Shown: positions 13,674-21,249, counted from the first letter of the stretch. The stretch is 30,861 bases of DNA from JBOGZD01 sp050697155 (GCA_050697155.1 JBOGZD010000021.1:1-30861); one strand, 5' to 3'. The notes: a model not told the origin generated them from the sequence alone. A program made the numbers and translations.

Positions 13674-14891
13674 ATGGAGGCGCGCAGCGAGGCCGCGGAG
13701 CGGGTCGGCGCCGCCTCGGCGCTCGACCGGCTGCCGGGCTGGGCGCTCGGCGCCGGGGCGCTGGCGTTGATCGCGGCGGCGCTGGTCGCGCTCGCGGTCG
13801 CGGGCGGCGACGCGCTGCCCGAGCGAACGGGCCCGCCGGTCGAGGAGCTCGCGGTCGAGCGCACCGTGCTCGAGCCGAACCGGATCGAGCTCGACCTGCG
13901 CAACACCGGCCCCGACGCGGTCGAGCTCGGCCAGGCCTTCGTCAACGACGCGTTCGTCGACTTCCAGGCCGACGAGACGCGGATCGGCAGGCTCGGTTCG
14001 GAGACGGTCACGCTCGCCTACCCCTGGCAGGAGGGCCAGCCCTACGTGGTCTCGCTGGTGACCTCGACCGGGGTGGTGATCGAGCACGAGATCGAGGCGG
14101 CGGTCGAGACGCCGAAGGCGGACGCCGGCTTCTTCGGTTTGATGGCCCTGCTCGGGACCTATGTCGGGATCATCCCGGTGGTCCTCGGGATGCTGCTGCT
14201 GCCCGCGATGCGGCGCTTCCGGGAGCGCTGGGTGCGGGTCGTGCTGGCGCTCACGGTCGGGCTGCTCGGATTCCTCGCCGTCGACGGGGCGCTCGAGGCT
14301 CTCGACCTGGCGGGCGGCTCGGGGGGCGCATTCGGAGGCGTCGAGCTGGTCTTCCTCGGCGCCGGGTTCGCATTCCTCGCGCTGACGGGGCTCGACCGCC
14401 ACCTGGTGGCGCGCCGCGAGCGGGTGGCGAGCGCCGGCGGACGGGGCATTCAGCTCGCGCTGATGATCGCGATCGGGATCGGGCTGCACAACCTCGGCGA
14501 GGGGCTTGCGATCGGCTCCGCCTACGCGGTCGGCGAGCTCGCCCTGGGGGCGTTCCTGGTGATCGGCTTCGCGATCCACAACACCACCGAGGGCATCGCG
14601 ATCGTCGCGCCGCTCACCCGTGAGCGCCTGTCGCTATCGAGGCTGCTCGGGCTCGGGCTGATCGCCGGCGCCCCGGCGATCCTCGGCGCGCTGGTCGGCG
14701 CCTCGATCGACAACGCCGAGCTCTCGGCGTTCCTGATCGGCGTCGGCGTCGGTGCGATCGTGCAGGTGATCGTCCAGATCGCCCCGGCGCTGCGCGACGC
14801 GGCCGGCCGGGCGCTCGACGCGGCCAACTCGATCGCGATCGCCGCGGGCGCACTCGTCCTCTACCTGACCAGCCTGCTGATCGCGGTCTAG
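13674..14891 (+). CDS. ZIP-family metal transporter with N-terminal extracytoplasmic domain
   Basis: The product has 405 residues from the ATG at 13674 (a TTG just before it gives one more residue; GGGGAG lies seven bases upstream of the ATG). A first membrane helix (ALGAGALALIAAALVALAVA) is followed by about 100 residues of beta-rich, probably extracytoplasmic sequence (ELDLRNTGPDAVELGQAFVN), then about eight membrane helices. The two metal-binding helices of ZIP proteins are plain: GLHNLGEGLAIG and HNTTEGIAIV, each with the His and Glu ligands. ZIP proteins import Zn, Fe or Mn. The extra folded domain before the transporter is unusual and may capture metal or contact the oxidase. Middle gene of the oxidase-ZIP-DtxR set. 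Confidence 0.9.
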   Translation: MEARSEAAERVGAASALDRLPGWALGAGALALIAAALVALAVAGGDALPERTGPPVEELAVERTVLEPNRIELDLRNTGPDAVELGQAFVNDAFVDFQADETRIGRLGSETVTLAYPWQEGQPYVVSLVTSTGVVIEHEIEAAVETPKADAGFFGLMALLGTYVGIIPVVLGMLLLPAMRRFRERWVRVVLALTVGLLGFLAVDGALEALDLAGGSGGAFGGVELVFLGAGFAFLALTGLDRHLVARRERVASAGGRGIQLALMIAIGIGLHNLGEGLAIGSAYAVGELALGAFLVIGFAIHNTTEGIAIVAPLTRERLSLSRLLGLGLIAGAPAILGALVGASIDNAELSAFLIGVGVGAIVQVIVQIAPALRDAAGRALDAANSIAIAAGALVLYLTSLLIAV

Positions 14892-14898
14892 GACGAAG

Positions 14899-15594
14899 AT
14901 GGCCGCCGAGCCCGCCCACCACGCCCACCGCCTCCCCGAGCGCTCGGAGGCGATCGAGGACTACGCGAAGGCGATCTACATGCTCGCCCGGCGCGACGGA
15001 GCGCCGGTGGCGACCGGGTCGCTGGCCGCGCGCCTCGGGGTGTCGCCGGGGACGGTGACCGCAATGCTGAAGCGGATGGCGGACCTCGGCCTGGTCGAGT
15101 ACGAGTCCTACCGCGGAACCTCGCTGACGCCGGCGGGGGAGAAGCTGGCGCTGGAGCTGATCCGCCATCACCGGCTGATCGAGGCCTACCTCGCCGAGGC
15201 GCTGGGGATGCCGTGGGACCGCGTCCACGACGAGGCCGAGGTGCTCGAGCACTACATCTCCGAGGAGCTCGAGGAGCGGATCGCCACCGCGCTCGGCGAC
15301 CCCAGCCACGACCCCCACGGCGACCCGATCCCCGACCGCGGGCTCGAGCTGGCGGCCGACGAGGGCGCTGTGCCGCTGACCGAGCTCGAGGTGGGGCGGC
15401 GGGGGACCTTCAGCCGGGTGTCCGACTCGGACCCCGAGATGCTGCGTTACCTCGACCAGCGCGGCATCCGCCCCGGCGCCGAGCTGCGGGTCGACGAGCA
15501 CGAGCCCTTCGGGGGGGCGGTGCAGGTGACCGTGGGCGACGCCTCGCACGCGATCGGCGAGCGCCTCGCGCGCCGGATGCTGGTCAGCCGCTGA
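14899..15594 (+). CDS. DtxR/MntR-family metal-dependent transcriptional regulator
   Basis: The 231-residue protein has the DtxR layout: winged helix-turn-helix (SEAIEDYAKAIYMLARRDGA, GSLAARLGVSPGTVTAMLKR), metal-binding dimerisation domain (LIRHHRLIEAYLAEALGM, HDEAEVLEHYISEELEER, with the following DPSHDPHGDPIP loop) and a C-terminal FeoA-like SH3 domain (GAVPLTELEVGRRGTF, GGAVQVTV). With bound Fe or Mn these regulators repress metal import genes. The ATG at 14899 is seven bases after the ZIP stop and follows a weak GGA. It most likely controls its own operon. Confidence 0.93.
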   Translation: MAAEPAHHAHRLPERSEAIEDYAKAIYMLARRDGAPVATGSLAARLGVSPGTVTAMLKRMADLGLVEYESYRGTSLTPAGEKLALELIRHHRLIEAYLAEALGMPWDRVHDEAEVLEHYISEELEERIATALGDPSHDPHGDPIPDRGLELAADEGAVPLTELEVGRRGTFSRVSDSDPEMLRYLDQRGIRPGAELRVDEHEPFGGAVQVTVGDASHAIGERLARRMLVSR

Positions 15595-15603
15595 CCCGCG
15601 CCG

Positions 15604-15620
15604 GGCCGGTCTCGCCGGCC
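15604..15620 (+). terminator. Possible terminator hairpin after the DtxR gene
   Basis: GGCCGG (15604-15609) and CCGGCC (15615-15620) with a five-base loop, ten bases after the DtxR stop. There is no T-tract, so support is weak. Confidence 0.3.
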
Positions 15621-15655
15621 ACCCCGGCGTAATCCGCCCAACCGCGCCGGCGGTC

Positions 15656-15661
15656 TACGCT
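15656..15661 (+). promoter_or_regulatory. -10-like TACGCT, leaderless arrangement
   Basis: TACGCT, six bases (TCGAGC), then the ATG at 15668. Same geometry as at five other genes in the window. Confidence 0.5.
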
Positions 15662-15667
15662 TCGAGC

Positions 15668-16030
15668 ATGGCGCTCGCCGACGACTTCCAGTCGATCCTC
15701 GACTCGCTGCCCGGCGACTGGACCGACATCGTCTGCGACCTGCGGATCCACGACGAGCAGCACTACGTCGACGCCTCGGTGCTGCTGACGCAGGTAAACG
15801 CGATGCCGTACTCGAAGGCCGACTGGCACTGGCGGATCAACGTCGCGCACAGCTTCGGCCATGCCGCCGCGGCCGAGACGGTCAAGGGAACCCTGGCGCT
15901 GCTCGACGGCGAGGGGATCACCGGCGAGCTGATCGTCCGCGACGTGCACGAGGGCCGCGCCGAGGTGGTCCAGATGTGGGGCCGCCCCGAGTCGGTGCGC
16001 CGCGAGTTCCGCGCCCGCCGCTCGCTCTGA
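15668..16030 (+). CDS. Small hypothetical protein
   Basis: The 120-residue protein is acidic and soluble, with no signal or membrane segment. It starts MALADDFQSILDSLPGDWTD, has a beta-rich middle (IVCDLRIHDEQHYVDASVLL; WHWRINVAH) and a C-terminal strand-helix (EVVQMWGRPESVRREFRA). The phrasing resembles conserved hypothetical proteins of Solirubrobacterales, but I cannot assign a family or function. The start is set by the leaderless-type promoter six bases before the ATG. MITE copy 2 lies 60 bp downstream. Confidence 0.75.
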   Translation: MALADDFQSILDSLPGDWTDIVCDLRIHDEQHYVDASVLLTQVNAMPYSKADWHWRINVAHSFGHAAAAETVKGTLALLDGEGITGELIVRDVHEGRAEVVQMWGRPESVRREFRARRSL

Positions 16031-16081
16031 GCGGACTGCGAGCAGGCGGCCCCGGAAAGCCGAGCGACCACTGGGCCGACT

Positions 16082-16353
16082 TGCCTACCTCGTGCGTATC
16101 CGGTTACGTCAGGTCCTCGCACGAGCGCGCCCGCAACGAGCTCGGGTGCCAAGCGCCGGGGGCCGAGATGGCTCGAGCCGGTGAATATGTACGGTTCAAG
16201 CCATCTCGGCGGGGGCGGGAGCCGGCTCCGTGGCGCTTCCCTCGCCGCCCGACCCGCTGCGCACAACGCCGTGGCCGGGGCGCTCGAGCACCGGACCCCG
16301 CCAGGCGCCTCCTCGGCGCAGCCTGAGCAAACCGGATACTCACGTGCCTACCT
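16082..16353. mobile_element. MITE-like element, copy 2, with 9-bp target-site duplication
   Basis: The element spans 16091-16344 (254 bp) and is flanked by perfect 9-bp direct repeats tgcctacct at 16082-16090 and 16345-16353. Orientation is the same as in copy 1. Its termini match slightly better than those of copy 1: CGTG at the left and CACG at the right, then GTATCCGGTT shared, giving 19 of 23 matching positions. Relative to copy 1 it differs by six substitutions and one gap, so both copies moved recently or are under constraint. It lies in the convergent gap between the small unknown gene and the NMT1-like lipoprotein gene. Otherwise I see nothing in 16031-16386. Confidence 0.88.
16162..16210. 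repeat. 49-bp central hairpin of MITE copy 2
   Basis: Same 12-bp perfect outer stem and imperfect inner stem as at 568-616, with one loop change. See copy 1. Confidence 0.75.
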
Positions 16354-16386
16354 ATACGGTTGTCAACTCGGCCCAGTGGCGGCAGG

Positions 16387-17361
16387 TCAGCCGGGCCGCA
16401 GGCGAGGGAACGCGTCGGCGATCCTCGGCGGGTCGGCGACGATCCCGTGGCGGACGTCCCAGCGGCCCCAGCGCTCGAGCGCCCGCCGGTCGAGGCTCAC
16501 GTCCGGGCCGATCGCACCGGCGTCGAGCAGCGCGTCGAGCTGGGCGCGTTGCTCGTCCCGCTCGAGGCCGTCCACAGCGGCAACGAGATCGGCGAGCGTG
16601 TCGTCGGGCGCGTCGACAACCGCGCTCTGGCCCCGCCCGAGCGCTGCGACGACCCCCTCTACGAGCCCCGGATCTTCCCCCAACGTGTCGGGCGAGGTCG
16701 CGAGGACGAGCTCCGGATACGCCGGGGCGCCGTAGTCGTCGACCCGGAACTCGCGGGTCTGCACCCCGAGCCGCCGCAGCGCCACTCCCTCGGCGTTCCA
16801 GAACGCGGTCGCGGCGTCGACGCGTCCCGCCGACAGAGCGGCGACGGAGTCGAAGCCGATCGTGACGCGATCGACGCGCGCCGGGTCGACGCCGCCCGCC
16901 TCGAGGACGGAGTCGAGCACCGCGTCGTCGGATGGCAGGCCGGTGACCCCGACCGTGCCGCCCTCCAGGTCGGCGGGCTCACGGACCGCCTCGCGGTCGC
17001 CGGCGATCACCGCCGCAAGCGGGCGCCGGACGATCGCGGCGACGCCGACCACATCGAGTCCGCGCTCCCGGGCGATGCCGAGGTCGTGAATGTCGAGGAT
17101 CGCGAGCTCGGTGCGCCCGGCGGCGAGCAGCCTCGGGCCATCCGTGGACGCGGACGGCTCGCGGATCTCCAGCGCGACACCCTCGTCCTCGAAGTAGCCG
17201 CGCTCGAGTGCCGCGTAGAGGCCGGCGTGGACGGCGTTCGGCTGGAAGTCGAGCACGAGGGTCGCCTCCCGCGAGGCGCCCGGTTCAGCACCGTCGTCCC
17301 CGCACGCCCCGAGGGCCAGGGCGAAGACGGCGGCCGCCAGCGACGCTGCGACCCTTCGCAT
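16387..17361 (-). CDS. ABC-transporter substrate-binding lipoprotein, NMT1/THI5-like
   Basis: The 324-residue product begins with a lipoprotein signal (LAAAVFALALGAC, cysteine 20). The mature N-terminus LVLDFQPNAVHAGLYAALER with GYFEDEGVALEI is the classic start of NMT1/THI5-like binding proteins (compare ThiY), and GVTGLPSDDAVLDSVLEAGG and ATAFWNAEGVALRRLG follow the family order. Relatives bind thiamine-precursor pyrimidines, taurine or alkanesulfonates for uptake. No permease or ATPase gene is seen nearby, so the partner components must be elsewhere and the ligand is uncertain. The ATG at 17361 has TAGCGT nine bases upstream. It is divergent from ppa. Confidence 0.88.
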   Translation of the reverse strand: MRRVAASLAAAVFALALGACGDDGAEPGASREATLVLDFQPNAVHAGLYAALERGYFEDEGVALEIREPSASTDGPRLLAAGRTELAILDIHDLGIARERGLDVVGVAAIVRRPLAAVIAGDREAVREPADLEGGTVGVTGLPSDDAVLDSVLEAGGVDPARVDRVTIGFDSVAALSAGRVDAATAFWNAEGVALRRLGVQTREFRVDDYGAPAYPELVLATSPDTLGEDPGLVEGVVAALGRGQSAVVDAPDDTLADLVAAVDGLERDEQRAQLDALLDAGAIGPDVSLDRRALERWGRWDVRHGIVADPPRIADAFPRLRPG

Positions 17362-17427
17362 GCCGGCTGAACGCTAGTGCACCCGTGTGCCGGTGTTTCG
17401 CGCTCGCCCTCTCGGTGAGATCCGGGA

Positions 17428-17433
17428 TAGCCT
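17428..17433 (+). promoter_or_regulatory. -10-like TAGCCT, leaderless arrangement for ppa
   Basis: TAGCCT, six bases (TGACCG), then the GTG at 17440; no Shine-Dalgarno sequence. Confidence 0.5.
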
Positions 17434-17439
17434 TGACCG

Positions 17440-17952
17440 GTGGCCGAGCACCCGATCTCGCCGGACGAGCTGCTCGCGTTCATAGAGATCCCCAAGGGCA
17501 GCCGCAACAAGTACGAGTACGACGAGGGGATCGGGCGGGTGATCCTCGACCGCTTCCTCTCCTCGTCGATGGTCTATCCGACCGACTACGGCTACCTGAT
17601 CGACCACCGCGGCCGCGACGGCGACCCCCTGGACGCGATGGTGTGCGTCTCGGAGCCGACCTTCCCCGGCTGCGTGATCGCGGTGAAGCCGATCGCCCTG
17701 TTCAAGATGCGCGACGAGAAGGGCGAGGACGACAAGATCGTCTGCGTGCCCACCCACGACCCCGGGTGGAACCACGCCGAGACGCTCGAGGACATCCCGG
17801 ACCAGCTCCAGCGCGAGATCACCCATTTCTTCTCGGTCTACAAGGAGCTCGAGGGCAAGCGGGTCGAGGTCGACGGCTGGCGCACGCGTGAGGAGGCGCT
17901 CGAGGTGATCGCCGACGGCAGGCGCCTGCACCGGGAGCACGCCGGAGCCTGA
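17440..17952 (+). CDS. ppa: Inorganic pyrophosphatase (family I)
   Basis: The 170-residue protein contains the family-I pyrophosphatase signature D60-G-D62-P-L-D65 and the substrate- and metal-binding stretches EIPKGSRNKYEYD (residues 16-28), YPTDYGY (46-52) and KPIALFKMRDEKGEDDKIVCV. It hydrolyses pyrophosphate to two phosphates with Mg2+ in the cytoplasm, driving biosynthetic reactions; length fits the bacterial enzyme. The GTG start follows TAGCCT by six bases. The neighbours give no special context. Confidence 0.97.
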   Translation: MAEHPISPDELLAFIEIPKGSRNKYEYDEGIGRVILDRFLSSSMVYPTDYGYLIDHRGRDGDPLDAMVCVSEPTFPGCVIAVKPIALFKMRDEKGEDDKIVCVPTHDPGWNHAETLEDIPDQLQREITHFFSVYKELEGKRVEVDGWRTREEALEVIADGRRLHREHAGA

Positions 17953-17984
17953 ACGGCGCCGGCGTCCGATCCGCCGGCCGTGTA

Positions 17985-17990
17985 TAGACT
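17985..17990 (+). promoter_or_regulatory. -10-like TAGACT upstream of the aquaporin gene
   Basis: TATAGACT at 17983-17990, with a leader of about 25-30 bases before a Shine-Dalgarno core GAGGAGG (18008-18014) seven bases before the GTG at 18022. This gene thus has a conventional leader, in contrast to its leaderless neighbours. Confidence 0.45.
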
Positions 17991-18021
17991 GCCCGCGCTC
18001 ACCCACCGAGGAGGAATCGAA

Positions 18022-18810
18022 GTGCAGGATCGAGGGCTCGCCGCCTACATCGCTGAGCTGATCGGAACGCTGCTGCTGGTCTTCGCCATCGGCTGCGTCG
18101 TCTCGCTTTACGTGTCGACCAGCCCCCAGTCGCAGACCGGCTCCGACTTCGCCGTCGTCGGCCTCCTGCACGCGTTCGTCCTCTTCCTGCTCATCCTCGC
18201 GTTCGGCGCGGTCAGCGGCGGTCACTTCAACCCCGCGATCACCCTCGCCGCCGTCGCGCTGCGGCGGATCGAGCGGGTCGACGCCGTCGTCTACATCCTC
18301 GCCCAGCTCTCCGGCGGCGTCCTCGGCGCCCTGCTGGTCAAGGGGCTGCTGCTCGACGAGGGCAGGGCGACCGACTACGGCGCGGCGACGATCAGCCCGC
18401 TGGTCGGCAACGCGACCCAGGGCGCGATCATCGAGGCGCTGGGCACCTTCCTGCTCGTGCTCGCGGTGTGCGCGGTGGCGTTCAACCCGCGTGCGCGCCA
18501 GGAGTGGGCGCCGTTCGCGATCGGCACCACGCTCGGCTTGGTCATCTTCATCTTCGGCCCGCTGACCGGCGGCGCGGTCAACCCCGCCCGCTGGTTCGGC
18601 CCGGCGCTGATCGGCGACGCCTTCGGGGACTTCCGCGACATCTGGCCCTACGTGATCGGCCCGATCGTCGGCGCCGTCGCCGCCGCGGCGGTGTACCGAT
18701 TCGTGATCGCCGGCCCCCAGTTCGCCGAGGGCCCGGAGCCGCCGACGTCCGGCGCCCGCGCCGTCGGCCAGGCGGTCAAGGACGCCGAGACCCGCGCCCG
18801 CAACGAGTAG
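18022..18810 (+). CDS. Aquaporin / MIP-family channel
   Basis: From the GTG at 18022 the product has 262 residues. It has six hydrophobic helices and the two half-helix motifs GGHFNPAITLA and GGAVNPARWFG, so both NPA signatures are intact. The arginine following the second NPA is the selectivity-filter residue of water and glycerol channels. The C-terminal tail of about 40 residues is charged and cytoplasmic. It conducts water or small neutral solutes across the membrane; the exact substrate cannot be read from sequence. The frame is open upstream to 17980, but the strong ribosome binding site GAGGAGG seven bases before the GTG decides the start. Confidence 0.92.
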   Translation: MQDRGLAAYIAELIGTLLLVFAIGCVVSLYVSTSPQSQTGSDFAVVGLLHAFVLFLLILAFGAVSGGHFNPAITLAAVALRRIERVDAVVYILAQLSGGVLGALLVKGLLLDEGRATDYGAATISPLVGNATQGAIIEALGTFLLVLAVCAVAFNPRARQEWAPFAIGTTLGLVIFIFGPLTGGAVNPARWFGPALIGDAFGDFRDIWPYVIGPIVGAVAAAAVYRFVIAGPQFAEGPEPPTSGARAVGQAVKDAETRARNE

Positions 18811-18846
18811 CGGCCCGAAACGCGCAAGCGCTCCTCGCGCGGGTGG

Positions 18847-18909
18847 CACCGGAAAGGGCCCCGACCATCCGCGCGCTGTGCGCGCGGATGGTCGGGGATT
18901 GTTCCGGTG
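18847..18909. repeat. 63-bp near-perfect palindrome between the aquaporin gene and fbiC
   Basis: Arms CACCGGAA (18847-18854) and TTCCGGTG (18902-18909) enclose a 4-by-4 internal loop, and an inner perfect 18-bp stem (18859-18876 with 18880-18897) closed by TGT. It lies 36 bp past the aquaporin stop and 46 bp before the fbiC start. It may terminate the aquaporin transcript, but the stem is far longer than an ordinary terminator and lacks a T-tract. Confidence 0.7.
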
Positions 18910-18943
18910 ACAGGACCCGCGCGCCGAGCGGTCACGGGTTCGG

Positions 18944-18949
18944 TAGCGT
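18944..18949 (+). promoter_or_regulatory. -10-like TAGCGT, leaderless arrangement for fbiC
   Basis: TAGCGT, six bases (GGGCGC), then the GTG at 18956; no ribosome binding site is visible. Confidence 0.5.
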
Positions 18950-18955
18950 GGGCGC

Positions 18956-21208
18956 GTGCGGCGGGTCACCTTCTCGCGCAATTACACGCTCTCGCTCTCG
19001 CGCACCTGCCGCTGCTACTGCAAGTACTGCGCATTCGCCACCCACCGGGCCCACCTCTACTCGCCCGATGAGGTCGAGCGGCGGCTCGAAGAGGCCGTTC
19101 GCCGAAACGCCAAGGAGCTCCTCGTCCTCACCGGCGAGGCGCCGGAGGTAAACCCGGAGGTCGCCCGGCGGCTGCGCTCCTACGGCCATCCCGACTTCGT
19201 CTCCTACGTCGCCTGGGCGTGCGAGCGGGCGCTCGAGCGCGGGCTGCTCCCGCACACCAACCTCGGCGTGCTCGAGCGCGACGAGCTGGCGCGGCTGCGC
19301 GACGTGACCGCCTCGCAGGGGCTGATGCTCGAGTCGATCTCCGAGCGGCTGATGGATACCGTCCACGCGGGCTCGCCGACCAAGCACCCGGCGCGGCGGC
19401 TGGAGACGATCGAGGCCGCGGGCGAGCTGCGGATCCCGTTCACCAGCGGGATCCTGGTCGGGATCGGCGAGACCGAGGAGGAGCGGATCGCCTCGCTTGA
19501 GGCGCTCGCCGAAGTCAACAAGCGCCACGGCCACATCCAGGAGGTGATCCTTCAGAACTACGTTCCCCACCCCAGCTACTACGGGCGCGAGGTGGCCGAG
19601 ATCGCTGAGGACGCTGCGCGAATGCGGTGGGGTGAGGGGAGTCGCCAGTCGCCGGCCGCCAGTCGCCAGGATTCAGGTCCGGGGCCTGGCGACTGGTCGC
19701 TGGCGACTGGCGACTCGGCGGCCCTTCCAACCTGGGCCACCCCGATCACGCTCGACGACATGAGGCGGCTGGTGCGGGAGACGCGGCGGCTGATGCCCGA
19801 GGTCGGAATCCAGATCCCGCCCAACCTCTCCGACTGGTGGGACGAGCTGGTCGACGAGGGGGCCACCGACCTCGGCGGCCTGTCGGCAAACGGCGACCAC
19901 ATCTCGCCCGAGCACGCGTTCCCGAGCCCGCATCAGGTCCGAAAGCGCCTCGCCCCGCGGGGCTACGCCCTCACCGAGCGCCTCTGCGCGTATCCGCAGT
20001 ACCTCGACCCCGAGTGGATCGCCCAGAGCGTTCTCGACGTGGTCAAGCTCAAGTACTGGAGCTTCATCCCCCGCCGCGGATCGGGACGTCGCCAGGAGCG
20101 CGAGATCGATCCCGAGCTCGCGCCGGCGGCGATCGAGAAGGGCGCACGTGGCGAGGAGCTCTCCGAGGACGAGCTGACGGCGCTGTTCGCAGAGACCCGG
20201 CCGGAGGTGATCGAGGCGATGCGCGTGGCGGCCGACGGGCTGCGCGCGGAGCTCGCCGGCGAGCTGGCGACCTTCGTCGTCAACCGGAACATCAACTTCA
20301 CCAACGTCTGCGTGGTCGGTTGCGCGTTCTGCGGCTTCGGGCAGGGCAGGCGCTCACCCGACGCCTACCACGTCGCCGAGGACGAATTCCAGGCGCGGAT
20401 CGCGGAGGCGATCGACTTCGGGGCGACGGAGATCTGCATGCAGGGTGGGATCCACCCCGACTACACGCTCGACCACTACGGGCGCTGGCTGCGGCTGGCG
20501 AAGGAGGCTGGCCCGGATCTCCACCTCCACGCCTACTCGCCGATGGAGATCCACTTCATGTGCGAGCGCTCGGGGCGGTCACCCGAGGGGGTCTTCGACT
20601 ACCTGCGCGAGTGCGGGCTCGGCTCGACTCCGGGCACGGCTGCGGAGGTGCTCGACGACGGCGTGCGCCAGCGGATCTCGCCCAACAAGCTGCCGGTGGC
20701 GCGCTGGGTGGAGATCATCGAGGCCTGTCACCGGTCGGGTCTGCGCTCGACCTCGACGGTGATGTTCGGACATATCGAGGAGCCGTGGGAGCTCGCCCGC
20801 CACCTGCGGATCGTCCGGGCGCTGCAGGAGCGCACCGGCGGGATCACCGAGTTCGTGCCGCTCTCGTTCATCCCGTTTCAGACCCTGCTCGGGCGTACCC
20901 ACGGGATCGCCGAGATCTCCCGCGATGACAACCTCAAGCACACCGCCGCCTTCAGGCTGGCGCTTGGCAAGGCGGTCCCAAACCTCCAGGCGAGCTGGGT
21001 GAAGATGGGCCTCGACGCGGCAACCGAGAGCCTGCGCTGGGGGGTCAACGACCTGGGCGGCACGTTGATGGAGGAGAACATCTCGCGGATGGCGGGCTCG
21101 CAGCACGGGGTCCGCCTGGAGCCGGAGGACCTGATCGCCGCGGCACGAGCGGCGGGCCGAACCCCGGCCCAACGCACGACCCTCTACGAGATCGTCGAGA
21201 CGTACTGA
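18956..21208 (+). CDS. fbiC: FO synthase, fused CofG-CofH radical-SAM enzyme (F420 biosynthesis)
   Basis: The 750-residue protein carries two radical-SAM domains. The CofG half has C18-x3-C22-x2-C25 (CRCYCKYC), and the CofH half has C452-x3-C456-x2-C459 (CVVGCAFC) after NRNINFTNV. Further family blocks are seen: NLGVLERDEL, IPPNLSDWWDELVDEGATDL, GEEPWELARHLRIV-like GHIEEPWELARHLRIVRALQ, and the end GGTLMEENISRMAGS. Together the halves join 5-amino-6-ribitylamino-uracil and tyrosine into the deazaflavin FO, the chromophore of F420. Each half binds a 4Fe-4S cluster and uses S-adenosylmethionine. Between about residues 229 and 254 lies an in-frame stretch that reads SRQSPAASRQ and SLATGDS, encoded by a palindromic DNA repeat and not part of the normal fold. 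GTG start at 18956 with a leaderless-type promoter. Confidence 0.95.
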   Translation: MRRVTFSRNYTLSLSRTCRCYCKYCAFATHRAHLYSPDEVERRLEEAVRRNAKELLVLTGEAPEVNPEVARRLRSYGHPDFVSYVAWACERALERGLLPHTNLGVLERDELARLRDVTASQGLMLESISERLMDTVHAGSPTKHPARRLETIEAAGELRIPFTSGILVGIGETEEERIASLEALAEVNKRHGHIQEVILQNYVPHPSYYGREVAEIAEDAARMRWGEGSRQSPAASRQDSGPGPGDWSLATGDSAALPTWATPITLDDMRRLVRETRRLMPEVGIQIPPNLSDWWDELVDEGATDLGGLSANGDHISPEHAFPSPHQVRKRLAPRGYALTERLCAYPQYLDPEWIAQSVLDVVKLKYWSFIPRRGSGRRQEREIDPELAPAAIEKGARGEELSEDELTALFAETRPEVIEAMRVAADGLRAELAGELATFVVNRNINFTNVCVVGCAFCGFGQGRRSPDAYHVAEDEFQARIAEAIDFGATEICMQGGIHPDYTLDHYGRWLRLAKEAGPDLHLHAYSPMEIHFMCERSGRSPEGVFDYLRECGLGSTPGTAAEVLDDGVRQRISPNKLPVARWVEIIEACHRSGLRSTSTVMFGHIEEPWELARHLRIVRALQERTGGITEFVPLSFIPFQTLLGRTHGIAEISRDDNLKHTAAFRLALGKAVPNLQASWVKMGLDAATESLRWGVNDLGGTLMEENISRMAGSQHGVRLEPEDLIAAARAAGRTPAQRTTLYEIVETY
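19640..19715. repeat. Palindromic repeat inserted in frame within fbiC
   Basis: Two 31-bp arms (19640-19670 and 19685-19715) are inverted copies with 28 of 31 matching positions, built on the motif AGTCGCCAGTCGCC, around a 14-base centre. The repeat is read through in frame in a loop of the CofG domain, between the NYVPHPSYYGREV block and the ATPITLDDM block. It is a REP-like or small palindromic mobile unit by appearance. Confidence 0.8.
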
Positions 21209-21249
21209 GGAGCCGGCCCGCCCGCCGGTCCGGGCCCGGTGGTCTGCGG

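Noticed and set aside
11611..13674. 687-codon plus-strand frame spanning ygfZ and the oxidase
   Set aside because: It runs antisense to ygfZ and out of frame through the oxidase, both of which carry clear family motifs.
17361..17439. Regulatory riboswitch (thiamine type) before the NMT1-like gene
   Set aside because: The 78-bp gap to the divergent ppa gene is too short and lacks the conserved thiamine-box sequence.
19640..19715. SRQSPAASRQ-type segment as a genuine protein domain of FbiC
   Set aside because: The DNA is an almost perfect inverted repeat and the peptide is low-complexity; it is better explained as an inserted repeat.
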